Below, one piece after another: positions 35,526 to 47,506 of a stretch of DNA of 64,000 bases; the first letter of the stretch is position 1, and every line of letters starts with the position of its first letter. Origin of the DNA: Corallium rubrum (Eukaryota; Cnidaria; Anthozoa; Scleralcyonacea; Coralliidae); assembly GCA_964035015.1 (NCBI GenBank), contig OZ036017.1:5505496-5569495 (forward strand), in the 5' to 3' direction. Under the pieces are notes generated by a model, which was given only the letters and a program-made list of their open reading frames with translations, was not told where the DNA came from and did not search any database. Made by a program: the position numbers and the translations under genes.

Positions 35526-35606
35526 ACGTCGCATGGTTAAAATTTCGCGTCCGATATTTATGGCATCTAACAATATGGCTCGCCTTCGGCTTTCCATTGT
35601 AAATGC

Positions 35607-36346
35607 CCATAAAGCTCGGGATACACGTGCGATTTTTTTCTCGCGCTGGTAACGCAACGGGTCAAAAGTTATTGCGTTGCCGGTACGAGAGAAGTGGCTA
35701 CACGTGTGGTAATTTTATGACGGGGTCGCAATAGTGACACCATGACGTGTCGAAGAGCGAAGCGTTGGCTTCGGCAATGCTGTTGCTGTGAAGTCGATTC
35801 TGATAGAAAAAAAGCGTTTAAAACGTTGAATGGAAAGAATGTTATTTTTGTGAGCGATTTCCATTATTAGCTGTCCCTGATACTTTGATTCTTCAAGTTG
35901 AAGAATCCATGCGAATGTGATTTTCATACTTTCAAGGTAGTAAGATTGTCATTCTCGTCGCTACTTTCTCTGAGAAGATCGACGGTCGACTAATCTATAT
36001 CTGTACTAAACCGAGACTATTCAAGGAAAGAAAACGAGCATGCTCTACATCAAACTGATCATTCTAAAGCGAATTTTATTAGCCAGTCTGAAATGAACAC
36101 TGTGTTTCCTGCTAAAACCAGGCTAAAATAATGCCTATGTAATTTAATACTTTCGGCAATCGTTGCAGAAAGTTAAACCATTTTAACTTTCGGCAACGAT
36201 TGCGGAAGGCATCAGGTTGCAATTGCGTTGCCGCGCAAGATATGATACATGCGCGATTTCCTCTCTCGCGCCAGCAACGCAATGAAATTTGACCCGTTGC
36301 GTTGCCGGCGCGAGAAAAAAATCGCACGTGTATCCCGAGCTTTAAG
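35607..36346. mobile_element. MITE with AAAGCTCGGGATACACGTGC ends
   Basis: About 740 bp. The terminal inverted repeats of about 60 bp (AAAGCTCGGGATACACGTGC, TTTTTTTCTCGCGC, AACGCAACGGGTCAAA) are nearly perfect complements. A second pair of GTTGCCG/CGGCAAC blocks lies inside. No coding potential beyond chance. Confidence 0.85.
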
Positions 36347-36489
36347 CTCTTTAATTGAAAATGCTTCGGACGATAACAAGTATTTTACTACTAAATAGTA
36401 AATGGTAGCAACTCGCAGCACTTCACTTTTGATAAAAACTTCTAGTCTTAGATCGTATTTTATATAATAACAATGAAATCGATACCACT

Positions 36490-37830
36490 TTGGCCAAATG
36501 CACCTTAAAAAACCAATTTTAAATTGCTGCAATAAAACCACCTTTTCATTTGACAACCAGTTATATGAACAAATTGATGGTGTTTCCATGAGATCTTCAC
36601 TTGGTCCAGTCTTGGCGAACATCATTCTAACAGAATTTGAGTGGACTGTTGTTTCTGATCTATTTCGTTGCGGTACCATAAAAATTTTATAAACGTTATG
36701 TAGATGATACACTCCTTCTCATTAAGTCTTCTAACATTCCGGCAGTTTTAACTTTGTTTAACAAATTTGATAAGAATTTAAGATTTACAGTAGACACGTT
36801 TCCTGAAGGAATTATTCATTTTCTCGATATTAAAATTTCAATAGACGGCACTGACGTTTATCGTAAAGATACGCACACCGTCCAATATACACATTTTTTC
36901 TTAAATCTTTTATGTCCTGGAATGGTTATCCAAATGGCGTCAAAAACTTTTTGGTTAATCAATTAAAACGTAAATATACCGCTCCTTCTGCTGCAGCTCC
37001 TACTCAAAAACCACTCGATGATGATAAATTACCTAAAATTTGGATCGGTATTCCCTATCTTGGTAGACGGGGTGAAAATCTTGTCAAATCTTGTATCTCA
37101 AAAATTCGGCGTTATCTTAAATATCCGGCACTAAAAAAGTCTCTTATTTTACTTCTAATAAAGACAAAATTCCAGATTTGTCGCGCAGTAAAGTTGTCTA
37201 TCAAATTACTTGTCCGGGCTGCAAATAAAACATATATAGGAAAGACTGATCGCTGCCTTCAAAAACGTCTTTCAGAACACGCTACTACACACAACACCAG
37301 TGCCGTTGCTCAACACGTTCTAGAATGTGAACATGCACAATTCATTGCCGACCTCCACCATCAATACGACCGACTTAACGATCTTCCCTTCTCTTTTAAT
37401 CTGACTACCAGTATGAAAAACTTAATTTTTAACAATTACAAAATTCGTTACTCAAATAATTTATTTAACACTAATCAACTATTAATAATGGGAGCATTGC
37501 AAATTAAGTTTAATAAACCCAAGCTAAACTCGGGCCTGAAAGGCTAGCAAAGAACTGTCACTTTTTGCTTAATTAACCTGATAAGCAATTAGAGCTTCAG
37601 TTCTGTAAATAGTGTTAGGTTTTCTGACGTATATGTAAATAGCTAGTGTTAGGTCTTTTCTCGTGTAATTACTGTTAGGTTTTCTTCTCCTTTGTTGCCG
37701 ATGATGTCATCGATCTTTTGACTTGTATATAAGACCTGGCATGTTTTGGTATTTTCACTTGTCTGATGATGACTTTGAAATAAAGTCGAAATATTACAAT
37801 TTTCAACATAGTTCCACTTAATATAAATAA
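36490..37830 (+). mobile_element. Penelope-like element, 5'-truncated (RT plus GIY-YIG)
   Basis: Broken frames along the plus strand give YEQIDGVSMRSSLGPVLANI, YVDDTLLL (36690s), FLDIKISIDGTDVYRKDTHT, SWNGYPNGVKNFL, and then a GIY-YIG start CPGC/CGAANKTYIGKTDR with RLSEHATTHNT. At least two frameshifts are needed, so it is dead. After the stop near 37546 comes a 3' UTR with a hammerhead-like core at 37763-37791: CTGATGA, stem II GACTTT/AAAGTC with a GAAAT loop, GAAA. It is a different family from the 18-20.8 kb pair but the same as the fragment at 16055-16450. Confidence 0.85.
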
Positions 37831-37849
37831 GTTTGGGGAAACACCACGA

Positions 37850-38160
37850 AAAATATTTCGGCTGGTCTTGGTTTTTGAACGACAGTTTTTGTATATGTTT
37901 TGTAACTCGTTCCGGAATCGCCTTCAATCTCCAAACGTCGTGTTATCGGTGCGTGAATCAGCATTTGAGCGTATTTTTGATGAGCCCAGATAATGTTGTA
38001 TTAACCTGCAACGGCTATTGGAAACATACTCCAAGATAAGCCAAACACAGAGAATATTTACTAACACAAAAACCCCCGCAGGAATACAAGGTAGACAGCG
38101 TCTACCTCACTATCACCTTAATTATGTGTCAGTCCGCTCATTTTAATAAATATCTGTTTT
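37850..38160. other. Non-coding stretch
   Basis: No gene seen between the Penelope-like 3' end and the next foldback element. Confidence 0.4.
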
Positions 38161-38173
38161 TGAAACTCAGAGG

Positions 38174-39290
38174 CCCTGTTTATATGGAGGCGAGTTACCC
38201 AGACACTATTCGCGACGCGGGTTAATGGCTTAACTTAAACCTTCTGAAAAGAGAAACTTAATGTAAGCCACGAGGGAAGTTAAAATCAATATTCATAATA
38301 TTGAATTTGAATCGCGGTTTGTTGAAAAATTCCGCACATAAGCGAAAAGGTGGTGAGCTGCCATTGAAGATTTTTAGACGTGTAACGAACTACTAACGTT
38401 TCCAGCTGAGTCACATAGTTATCGGCTATTTAAAAGCTTCTAGGACAGCGTCGGCCACGGTTGAAATCCAAATATTACCAGGGTTAAGTCACGTTGGCCT
38501 GAAAAACAGAGAAAAAAATCTTCTCGACGTTTCGAGAAGATTTTTCTCTGTTTTTCAGGCCAATGTGACTTAACCCTGGTAATATCGGCTATTTAGCCGT
38601 TTATACAGTATTACTCTGATGGAAGGCTTTATATTTAAGCCGTGTTCTTTTGCGAAAAACAACCCTAATGTCTTAAGTTTTTTGAATTTGTAATTGGCAA
38701 ATAAAAGAAATAAAAAGAGTTCCACCCAAATCTGAGCTTTTGCCTTTCACTAAAAGTGTGGGGGACACTATCCGCGGGGGAGACTCTAGAGAGTTTGCAA
38801 TCGCGACGTCTTTGACGACGGCTACGTCAACAACCCCAAAAGGACTGGAACGAGTTTAATGTTCACGTTGCAAGGTCGCCGTACGTTCTCCTGCGACGCC
38901 ATTTTTGTTAAACTGGCGTTGTGTGACAACGGCAAGCATCGATATGGCAGAAACTGCAGAAAATAAGTAAGTATTGACTGTCTTGCATTTGTTGGACTAT
39001 ATATTTTCATCTATTCAACTAATTTCCCAATAATATTAGGAAAATATCGATGAAATAGAAATCGCTAAAAGTATTACCGGTAGCCGTCGCGAATTAAAAT
39101 TTGCCAAATTACCGAATTTTGCAACGGGTACGATATTAAAAAGAGGTTCTCGTCCAGTCCTTTTGGGGTTGTTTACGTAGCCGTTGTCAAAGACGTCGCG
39201 ATTGCCAAACTCTCTTACCTGCTGTGACACCGGGAAACCGGGGTAATTCGGCTGGCCGAGTTGAACTCGCCTCCATATAAACACTTTATA
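38174..39290. mobile_element. MITE with nested inverted repeats
   Basis: Outer ends are TGTTTATATGGAGGCGAGTT and its complement near 39262-39285. A second inverted pair (CGACGTCTTTGACGACGGCT, then CAACCCCAAAAGGACTGG) lies at about 38800-38855 and 39148-39210. A self-contained 100-bp palindrome (CCAGGGTTAAGTCACGTTGG arms) sits at about 38478-38585 and is probably another insertion. At 38944 an ATG (MAETAENK) runs into GTAAGT, a possible captured first exon. Confidence 0.75.
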
Positions 39291-39723
39291 CAGGTCCCCA
39301 ATTATTATTCATTGAGAATTGTGTTGGCGTTTTGCTATTGGACATTCTTTAGACTTTTGTGTGCAGCCTGTCATATTTACGTTCGCCGCCAGGTTGCAAG
39401 ATCAGTAGCCCGATTAAACACCTGAGCAGGCGTCTTGTTAAGTTTAAGTCGTCAACACACTCGTATAAACGATCAATTTTTAATAAGTCGCGACTTATTT
39501 TGGACTAGTTTTCAACCCTGTTCTTGTTTCAGTCGCAACTTACTTTAGTCTGCGAACAACTTGCCAATTTATACGAGTGTTTTTGCGACTTAAATAGGAC
39601 GCGTCTCATTTTCACCCGTTTAAATGGCCTATTGTCCTGATATTAATAATTTTTGGCTCATACTTTTTTCCGAGACAAACTGAACTCAAAGTCATGAGAC
39701 ATTATCAGATATTTTTCCTACCC

Positions 39724-39726
39724 AAC

Positions 39727-39759
<33 letters not shown>

Positions 39760-39840
39760 GATCGATCGATCGATCGCTCGATCGATCAATCGATCAATCG
39801 ATCAATCGATCAATCGATCGATCGATCGATCAATCAATCG

Positions 39841-39914
<74 letters not shown>

Positions 39915-39995
39915 CAATCAATCAATCAATCGATCAATCGATCAATCGATCGATCAATCAATCAATCAGTCAATTAGTCAGTCAATCAATCACCA
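39724..39995. repeat. (ATCA/ATCG)n tetranucleotide tract
   Basis: Mixed ATCA and ATCG tetranucleotides over about 270 bp. The open frame through it (NQSINQSID...) is a translated repeat. Confidence 0.95.
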
Positions 39996-39999
39996 TTTA

Positions 40000-40620
40000 T
40001 TTGTTCCATTACAATGAGTATACAATGAATCAATTTTAAGAATACGGAAATATTTAGAAGTACATGCATTAATAAGTTATAAGGTACAGGGAGCCAAGGA
40101 GAATAACTAAAATTATAAACTAAAACGTTATAAATTATAAACGTAAAACTAAAGTTAAACGAGCTTAATCTCGTAGCCAGACTCATTGCGAGTTATTGCT
40201 ACCGTGCGCATGCGCAGACGATCACCTTTTGGCCACAAAACTTTCAAAATAGCGGAGAAAACGTCATGTAAACAGGTGAAAAATTGACATTGTTAGTTGT
40301 TACTGAATATTGTCATTGATTACAAAGCAGAAAAAGCTGCCGAAGGACTGGAATCGTGTAAAGAATAAACATGAAGACGTTGTCATAGTATCAGAAGAGC
40401 CCCACCAAACAGTAGAGTGTAAAAAACTCTTTACGAGAGAAAGGCTAGTAACCAAACTACAGGCTCATTAATTTCATAATTTCGTCCTAATGTCGCTTGT
40501 TTCGTGAATTTGTGAATCACTTTTTATGTAAATGGTTGATAAACAGACAGTATTATGTCCCTGTGAGAGGTCTACACTTCATGTTAGTAGACCTATGAGG
40601 AACATGATATTCTACCACGC
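40000..40620. other. Non-coding stretch
   Basis: No recognisable coding segment. A GC-alternating block GTGCGCATGCGCAGACG lies at about 40204-40220. Confidence 0.4.
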
Positions 40621-40634
40621 TATCCGTGCAAAAA

Positions 40635-40775
40635 TATAGTCCCCGAGCCCGGGCGTAGGGCCGAAGGCCCGGAGCCCGGGTGAGGGTGCTAATCTCGACA
40701 CGCGTGGAGTACACGCGAAATTACAAGCAAATGGAAAGAAATTCTGCGAGATGTTTATATATATATATATATGTC
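40635..40775 (-). repeat. GC-hairpin dispersed repeat, copy 2 (inverted)
   Basis: Complement of the block at 12880-12970: CCCCGAGCCCGGGCGTAGGG, GGGCCGAAGGCCC, then AGGGTGCTAATCTCGACA, followed by a TA microsatellite at about 40756. Confidence 0.75.
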
Positions 40776-41227
40776 AACAAATCCGCAACTTTCGCAGTTC
40801 GGAATTCGAATAGCAGGGTTACTGGTAGACCGAAAACGACACTGTGTCCTGAAACTGGCCGAAGCCTGTAAAGAAATCTGCTCTGGTGTATTCTACTTAA
40901 CTCGAGGGAGAACGATGAAGAAATCAGTTTGAAACAAACGGCTTTTTAGATCTTGAAGAGAACTGAATGATGCCTGGTCACGGAGAAACCGAACGAGAAA
41001 AACAATCTGAATTCTGAAAAGAGTAATAGAGTATAGACTGAATTGGCAGTGTTTGTGGTGACAAAAGCAGAAGAAAGTTTAACGGTAGGAGATTCATATT
41101 TAACAGTTTAGCTGAGTCTTGAAAAAGAAAATCATGCAATATAAATAATACTCTTGTCTACAGTTGTCTTTGGACCACTATTATCTATTTTGAATGAAAA
41201 TTTGTTAGTTGGTTCATCTCGTTGTTA

Positions 41228-41575
41228 TAGGACTATAGTCTTACTGTAGTCTTAGGACTATAGTCTTAGGACTATAATCTTAGTCTTAGGACTATAATCT
41301 TAGTATTAGGACTATAATCTTAGTCTTAGGACGACGGTATATATAGTCTTAGGACTATAATCTTAGTCTTAGGACTATAGTCTTAGGACTATAATCTTAG
41401 TCTTAGGACTATAGTCTTAGTCTTAGGACTATATATAGTCTTAGTCTTAGGACTATAGCCTTAGGACTATAGTCTTATAAAATATAAATTTAGTCAGGAC
41501 TATATATAGTCTTATAAATTTAGTCTTAGGACCATAGTCTTAGACTTATAGGACTATAGTCTTAGTTTAGGGCTT
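41228..41575. repeat. Minisatellite of CTTAGGACTATAGT units
   Basis: Irregular tandem copies of TCTTAGGACTATAGTCTTAG-type units of 12-20 bp. Each contains the small palindrome GACTATAGTC. Non-coding. Confidence 0.9.
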
Positions 41576-41639
41576 AATAGTTTCTTTTTTAATATTGACT
41601 TTGCATGCTCTTTCGGTGTGTCAATACTTAATACTACAG

Positions 41640-41990
41640 TACACACGTAAAAATCTCACAGCTTGTCAACAGGATGTGTTCGCAACAGGCTTGTAGCAAG
41701 GCTGTTAACAGGTTGTAACAATGCTGTTCATTCAAAACGCTGCTACAACCTTGTTAGCATCAACCTGTTAACAACTTCTTAAGTGCAGAGCGGTAACAGG
41801 TTGTTTGAACAACTTGTCATCAGTCTGTTGGAGTCATCAGCCTTGTTACAAGTTGTCAATAACTTGTTACAGACATGTTAACAGACTGGGACAGCCAGTG
41901 CAAACACATGACGGTGACAGCCTGTTGAACAGCCTTGCAACAACTTGCTTGCAGGTCTGTAACAGCTTGCGCGTTTTTACGTGTGTACAT
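41640..41990. mobile_element. MITE with ACACACGTAAAAA ends and ACAGGTTGTT iterations
   Basis: Inverted ends GTACACACGTAAAAATC and TTTTTACGTGTGTAC enclose many CAACAGGTTGTTA/TAACAACCTGTTG variants in both orientations, so the whole element is a loose foldback. Confidence 0.75.
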
Positions 41991-41999
41991 GACTACAGC

Positions 42000-42700
42000 C
42001 AGGTGAACTTTGCCAATGAATTTTCCTTGATGTTATACTGGTTTGTTTCTCTCTTACTATTCAAAATTTTTCAGGCTGTTAATTTTATTATTACATAGAC
42101 TAAATATAAAAACTATAATAGACTTAAATAAAAAACAAAACTTTACCAAAACCAGAAAGTGTGTGTCATGGTGCTGGTGGGGGGTGGTTTACAAAAATGT
42201 ATATATTAAAAGTGGGCGAGGGATTGTTGCGATCATGTATTTCTAGTTTCGGTGTTTATACGGTACCAAAAAACACCCTGCAGCAACTTGTCTCCAAGTA
42301 TGTACAATATAACAGTTTACGCGTTTTTATGTGTGTACTGTATATACTGAGTCAGGAGCGTAGCATGCTTTTTTGCGATGTATGCACACAAGCAAAATTT
42401 GTTGTGGAACTGTGTTAATAAGGAGAGAGGAGGGGGCTGGAAAATATTTGGAAATTTGTGTTTCTGAAGCTGCATTTTCTGAATTCCAAGAGCACTTTTG
42501 ACCAAAACTTTAAATTTTTAAAACATGTTCTTCATGGCGTGTTATCTCATTTGGTATCCAAAGCAGGTGTGGCAACCAAAAATGTAAGTCTGGCAACTGA
42601 AAAAAATATTTTGGCTACTGAAAAAGATTGGGGATATTATGGCTCAATGATGGTTGTCCAATACTGTGGAAAGCATACCGGTCGTTTTCGTGAAATGCTG
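42000..42700. other. Non-coding stretch
   Basis: Short frames only. A partial end of the 41640-type MITE (CGCGTTTTTATGTGTGTAC) is present near 42319-42337. Confidence 0.4.
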
Positions 42701-42712
42701 TGTTAGTCGTAC

Positions 42713-43185
42713 AAGTCGTTACGGGTCGTATGTTGTTTTTACGGGTCGTACAACTCGTATAAAGCCTCATTATATATTCAGTGTTAGCCTGTAAACATAC
42801 TGTCTTTGGGGGGTGGGGGGTGGGAGGTTTGAGGTGAGGGCTTTGGGTGTTTGAGGGGGGGGGGAGGTGTTGGGGTATGTCTCGTAGAATATCTATTCAG
42901 TCTCTTAGGCAGACCACGAAAATGTTGTCGATCCGTACGATCCATTACGGGTCGTTACCATCCGTAAAAAGGGTGATTATATATTGCAGTGTGGCTAAGG
43001 TAGGCCACGAAAATGGTGTACATCCGTACGTGATCCGTTACGGTTCGTATGCTACTTTTACGGGTCGTTACGAACCGTAAAAAGATGATTATATATTCCA
43101 GTGTGGCTAAGGTAGGCCACGAAAATGTTGTCCATCCGTACGATCCGTTACAAGTCGTATGCTACTTTTACGGGTCGTTACATGC
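42713..43185. repeat. ~110-bp tandem repeat (GTACGATCCGTTACGGGTCG type)
   Basis: Three to four imperfect copies of a unit containing GGCCACGAAAATGTTGTC, CCGTACGATCCGTTAC and TTTTACGGGTCGTTAC, ending GATTATATATTCCAGTGTGG. A G-rich insert lies at 42806-42870. Confidence 0.8.
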
Positions 43186-43670
43186 GGACATTGGTATTTG
43201 GCCAACATGACTGAACAATGTAAATTGTATATTGCAAACACATTAATGTACTAAAGTAAACATATGATGGTGATTGTAAGATGCATTTAGAAAGATCTGC
43301 AAGAAACTGAATACTTCAAGCTGAGTGCTATTGGGGGCATAATGAGCAAATTATAGATATAGAATGAAATTTCAGCATGAATTTACAAACAAATCACTTT
43401 AAAGTAATGCTGCAATTGTGAATTTGATGGGGAAAACTGCAGCCTATTTAAAACCGCCAAGGCTCCAAGGTTCCAAGGCTGGCTCACATTTTCAGTCCAC
43501 TAACTGCAGTAAAACTTTAGACTAGCTTACGCCAGCCCAGACTAAAATTACTTCTCCAGATCAACTAAACTATGTCAAACACACAAGTCTATTTTACATC
43601 ACGCATTTAAATTCTGACATATTGCTCAAGCCGCACAGCTCACTCTCATTTTAACATTTGACCGCTGAAC
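43186..43670 (-). repeat. ~485-bp dispersed repeat, copy B (inverted)
   Basis: Inverted, diverged copy of 13375-13860. Confidence 0.75.
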
Positions 43671-43941
43671 TACACGCGTAAAGACGCACAACTTGTTCAC
43701 GGTTGTTGACAGACCTTGTGGAATATTCCGGAGTCTTTTTGACTCATAGGGTCAAATAGCCGAGACACGTGACTTGAAGTGCTTCGAGTTTTTGACAAGA
43801 CACCATGGTCTTGAACGTTTGTAAAGAGTCTTATTTAGTTTTGTAAAAAATAAGAGAAGGAATAATGTTTTCAAAAGGAATTTTCTTGTGCTTGTTTGGG
43901 AAATTCTACATGGTCCTTCGAGCCGGATATGAGCACTTGGA

Positions 43942-44046
<105 letters not shown>

Positions 44047-47000
44047 CTGGAAGATCTCTTCTTACAAGAGCTGGCAAAGCTACCGAGACCTAGCCCAACG
44101 GACATTGAACCAAGAGAAAGGTTGTTAAAAGTGAAAATGACGGCGGAGATTGAAAATAGTGCCAACCGAATCTTAGAAACCCACCTTAGGAACGGGGAGA
44201 AAGTAGAAGAGATTGTTGATACAGTCTACGCGATGGGTAAAGCAGTGGTAACACTGATGGAAGTAAAGAAGAAAGAGAAGAACAGAAGAGTAAATGGAGG
44301 TAATAGAAGAGAGCGGAAAATGAAAAACCGAATGAAGGAACTACGCCAGCTAATTGCTAAAACATGCAATGAATTACATCGAAGAAAGATTAGGCGGAAA
44401 CCAAGTAGACGAGAAAGAAAGATACTAAGAGAAATAAAGGAAGCTTCAGGATACATGAATGCAACAGATAGAGAACTCAGGTCAACTAAGGAAAAGTGGT
44501 TGGATGAGTTAAGGTATCGTAAGGTTTTATTGGACAAGATGATCAAGAAAGGGAGAAGGATCCGTAACAACATAATGTTCCAAAAAGACCAGAGAGGGCT
44601 ATACAAACAAGCGAGTAAAAAGAAAGAAAACATAGGCAGAACACCAGAAATTGAGAAGTTTGTTGAATTTTGGGGAGGTATTTGGGAAGAGAGGAGAAGT
44701 ACAGTAGTGCAGCCGTGGATGACGGAGATCGAAGAAAAACTAAAGAACAAAATATGCTCAGTAGAAGATTTCAATATCGATGAAAATAAATTGGCTGGAG
44801 TACTAAAGAAACGAAAGAATTGGACAGCCCCTGGAGCGGATGGGATCCAGAATTACTGGTGGAAAAGATTTAAGAGTGTGTGGACCCCACTTGTAAAGAC
44901 AATGCAGACATGGATTATAGAAACCAATACCATACCGGAATGGATTGCAGTGGGACGAGGCGTGATGATACCGAAGGCAGAAGACCTTAGTATTGTGAAA
45001 GATTATCGACCGATCACGTGCTTGAACACAGTATATAAAATCTACACTGGAGTGATTGCAAAATATTTGAAAAGCCATGCAGAACGAAACGAAATGTGGG
45101 ATCAAAATCAAATGGGAACGAGAGAAGGTGTATTGGGAACAGTTGATCAGTTACTAGTTGACAATTGTATCATGGATGAAGTGCGCGAACAACACCGGAA
45201 TCTAGCCGTGGCGTATTATGATTATCAGAAAGCATATGACATGGTACGGCATGACTGGATCTTAAAAGTTTATGGGTGGATGGGAGTGCCAGAAAATGTA
45301 TGTAGGCTGGTCGAAAACCTGATGAAAAAGTGGATGATTAAGCTGGAAATTAGGGTGGATGGGGAGAAAAGAATGAGTAGATGGATAAATATACGAACAG
45401 GGTTTCTACAAGGAGATAGCTACTCGCCAGTGGGTTTTTGTTTAAGTGAGGTACCAGTGATGATGATGTTAAGAGAAACAAAAGGATACAGAATGGGACC
45501 ATCTGGCAACAGAGAAGTAGTGAGAACGCACAGTCTGTTCGTGGACGACCTGAAAGTATATCAGGAAAACCACGAGAGGCTGGCTATTGCAAATGAGATT
45601 ATCGTACAAGCGAGTCATGATACAGGGGCATGTTATGGTGTCAAGAAATGCGCTGAGATAGTGTTTGAAAGAGGCAAGATGGTGAAAAGCGAGGGACTAG
45701 ATATCCTTGAAGAAAGAATGAAGGCTCTAGACCCTGAAACTAGCGAAACCTACAAGTTTCTCGGATGCGAACAAGGAAAGAAAATAGATAAAGAGAAAGT
45801 GCTAGAAAGAGTGTCATTGGAGGTGCAGGAAAGAATGGAAAGTCTGGTACAGATGGAGCTATATGATAAGAATCTAGTTAAAGCTATAAACTGTAGAGTA
45901 GTACCAGTAGCGGGGTATGTAATGAATGTATGCCGATTTAGTAAAAACGATTTAGCAGAACTAGATATGATTGTCAAACGGGTGTTGAGGAAAAATGTGA
46001 TGCACGGACGACAGGCAAGTAATGAGAGACTATATTTACCACGAAATAAAGGAGGAAGAGGACTGAAAAGTATGCGAGATGTCTATAATGAGACCAAAGT
46101 TAGAATAGCTTGCTATATGACATATTCGCAAAGTGAATGGATCAAAGTGGCTTGGAGGCGGGAATGCAAAAAGGAATATTGTTCTATTAAGAGAGAAGCA
46201 GAGGAAGCGATGCTAGACATAGGGGAGAGCATTAAGTTCGGTGAAGAGGCGGTGTGGCTAAATGGCGAAAGGATGTGTGGGGAGTGGAAAGAGATATGGG
46301 GTAAACTGAAAGCCATGTTACAAACCAAGACCGAGGTGATGCGTATAGAACAATATACAAAGAAAATCTTACAAAGTGAAGTGTATAGAGGGATCGAGGA
46401 GAAGGGCCATGGATGGCTTGAGTGTAATATGGACTCAAGAAAGACAGCAGCAGTAATCCTTATGCAAGAACAGATGGTGGAGACACGGACATGGAAAGCC
46501 CTTAGAGGAATGGAGGTGGAATCGGAAATGTGCCGCCTATGCGGCATACAGAGAGAAACAGTACACCATCTGTTATCAGGATGTAAAGTAGTAGCTGGAA
46601 ACGAATATGTACGAAGACATAACAACGCATTAATGGTGTTGGCTGTAGCATGGGCAAAGCAAGAAGGGTTGATAAATAAGGATGCGGTATGGTACAAAAT
46701 ACAATGGAAAAAAGGAAATGTGTTGGAGGGAAGTGAAATGAAGCTATGTTGGGACTTGGAATATTGTATGAGAAAAACAACTACTGCAAGAAGACCAGAT
46801 CTAACGTTGGAAGACAACAACAAGAAACTAATATGGTTCGTAGACATGGCATGCCCATCAGAGATAAACATTGTACATAAACACCAAGAGAAGCTACAGA
46901 AATACCAACAACTAGCTTTCGAAACTCGTGAAAAACGACGAGAATACAAAGTCCAAATCGTTCCAGTAGTAATAGGAAGTTTAGGTGGAGGTATGGTAAA

Positions 47001-47139
47001 GGCGAGGAGACAAATTGGAAAGGTAATACGAAACGAAAAAGAAGTTGAATGGATTGGTAACCAAATGCAGAAGACGGTGCTGATCGAAAGTGAATCGACA
47101 CTACGCAAAATAATATCTGGGATCGTACAAGCAGAGTGA
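44047..47139 (+). CDS. Non-LTR retrotransposon ORF with RT and restriction-like endonuclease, 5'-truncated
   Basis: Open from the (AAT)n junction; the first ATG is at 44137 (44122 is TTG). Motifs in order: a lysine/arginine-rich N-terminal third; RT from about residue 230 with WTAPGADGIQNYW, PITCLNTVYKIYTGVIAKYL, YYDYQKAYDMVRHDW, TGFLQGDSYSPVGFCL and catalytic FVDDLKVY (about residue 474); then a CRLC...HHLLSGC zinc knuckle (about 46530-46590) and RRPDLTLEDNNKKLIWFVDM (about 46791-46850), the PD-X-D core of a restriction-like endonuclease. That layout marks the early-branching LINE group (R2/R4/NeSL). TAA-repeat flanks and VDDLK recall the R4/Dong clade. The N-terminal DNA-binding fingers expected upstream are absent and the ORF has no ATG near its start, so the copy is 5'-truncated. 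The rest has no stop and may be young. Confidence 0.9.
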   Translation: MEDLFLQELAKLPRPSPTDIEPRERLLKVKMTAEIENSANRILETHLRNGEKVEEIVDTVYAMGKAVVTLMEVKKKEKNRRVNGGNRRERKMKNRMKELRQLIAKTCNELHRRKIRRKPSRRERKILREIKEASGYMNATDRELRSTKEKWLDELRYRKVLLDKMIKKGRRIRNNIMFQKDQRGLYKQASKKKENIGRTPEIEKFVEFWGGIWEERRSTVVQPWMTEIEEKLKNKICSVEDFNIDENKLAGVLKKRKNWTAPGADGIQNYWWKRFKSVWTPLVKTMQTWIIETNTIPEWIAVGRGVMIPKAEDLSIVKDYRPITCLNTVYKIYTGVIAKYLKSHAERNEMWDQNQMGTREGVLGTVDQLLVDNCIMDEVREQHRNLAVAYYDYQKAYDMVRHDWILKVYGWMGVPENVCRLVENLMKKWMIKLEIRVDGEKRMSRWINIRTGFLQGDSYSPVGFCLSEVPVMMMLRETKGYRMGPSGNREVVRTHSLFVDDLKVYQENHERLAIANEIIVQASHDTGACYGVKKCAEIVFERGKMVKSEGLDILEERMKALDPETSETYKFLGCEQGKKIDKEKVLERVSLEVQERMESLVQMELYDKNLVKAINCRVVPVAGYVMNVCRFSKNDLAELDMIVKRVLRKNVMHGRQASNERLYLPRNKGGRGLKSMRDVYNETKVRIACYMTYSQSEWIKVAWRRECKKEYCSIKREAEEAMLDIGESIKFGEEAVWLNGERMCGEWKEIWGKLKAMLQTKTEVMRIEQYTKKILQSEVYRGIEEKGHGWLECNMDSRKTAAVILMQEQMVETRTWKALRGMEVESEMCRLCGIQRETVHHLLSGCKVVAGNEYVRRHNNALMVLAVAWAKQEGLINKDAVWYKIQWKKGNVLEGSEMKLCWDLEYCMRKTTTARRPDLTLEDNNKKLIWFVDMACPSEINIVHKHQEKLQKYQQLAFETREKRREYKVQIVPVVIGSLGGGMVKARRQIGKVIRNEKEVEWIGNQMQKTVLIESESTLRKIISGIVQAE

Positions 47140-47251
47140 CATATAAGTGTGGACATTGTTAGCGAGACTGGCAAAATTATTGGCAGTACTTGTACCTTTC
47201 TCACAATTATTGTGAGTCAAAGGCCATGGGCCGTAAAGGTTATCAATTTTC

Positions 47252-47324
<73 letters not shown>

Positions 47325-47330
47325 TTTAAT
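47140..47330 (+). repeat. LINE 3' UTR and terminal (AAT)n
   Basis: About 110 bp of UTR after the stop, containing CTCACAATTATTGTGAG (a small hairpin), then (ATA)n at 47252-47322. The same trinucleotide frames both ends of the element. Confidence 0.85.
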
Positions 47331-47506
47331 TTGCAGTCTCTCTACAGTGTAGCTTTACATCTGCAAAGTTAAAATTTTAAACTACTTAAATCTATTGACT
47401 ATACATATTAGTTATATTGAAATCTAATGCGTTCATGAAATTAAATAAAGGAATATAGTTTAAATATTAAAAATGTATAAAAATATCAAAGTCTACATAG
47501 TCGTAA

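Noticed and set aside
39694..40017. 107-codon NQSINQSI frame
   Set aside because: Translation of (ATCA/ATCG)n.
43755..43940. Possible LTR or coding leader upstream of the LINE
   Set aside because: A short string (GGTCCTTCGAGCCGGAT) looked familiar from retroelement starts, but no matching partner or frame could be shown.
44226..44774. Minus-strand frames opposite the LINE (also at 46113-47204)
   Set aside because: Shadows of the plus-strand RT ORF; no domain.
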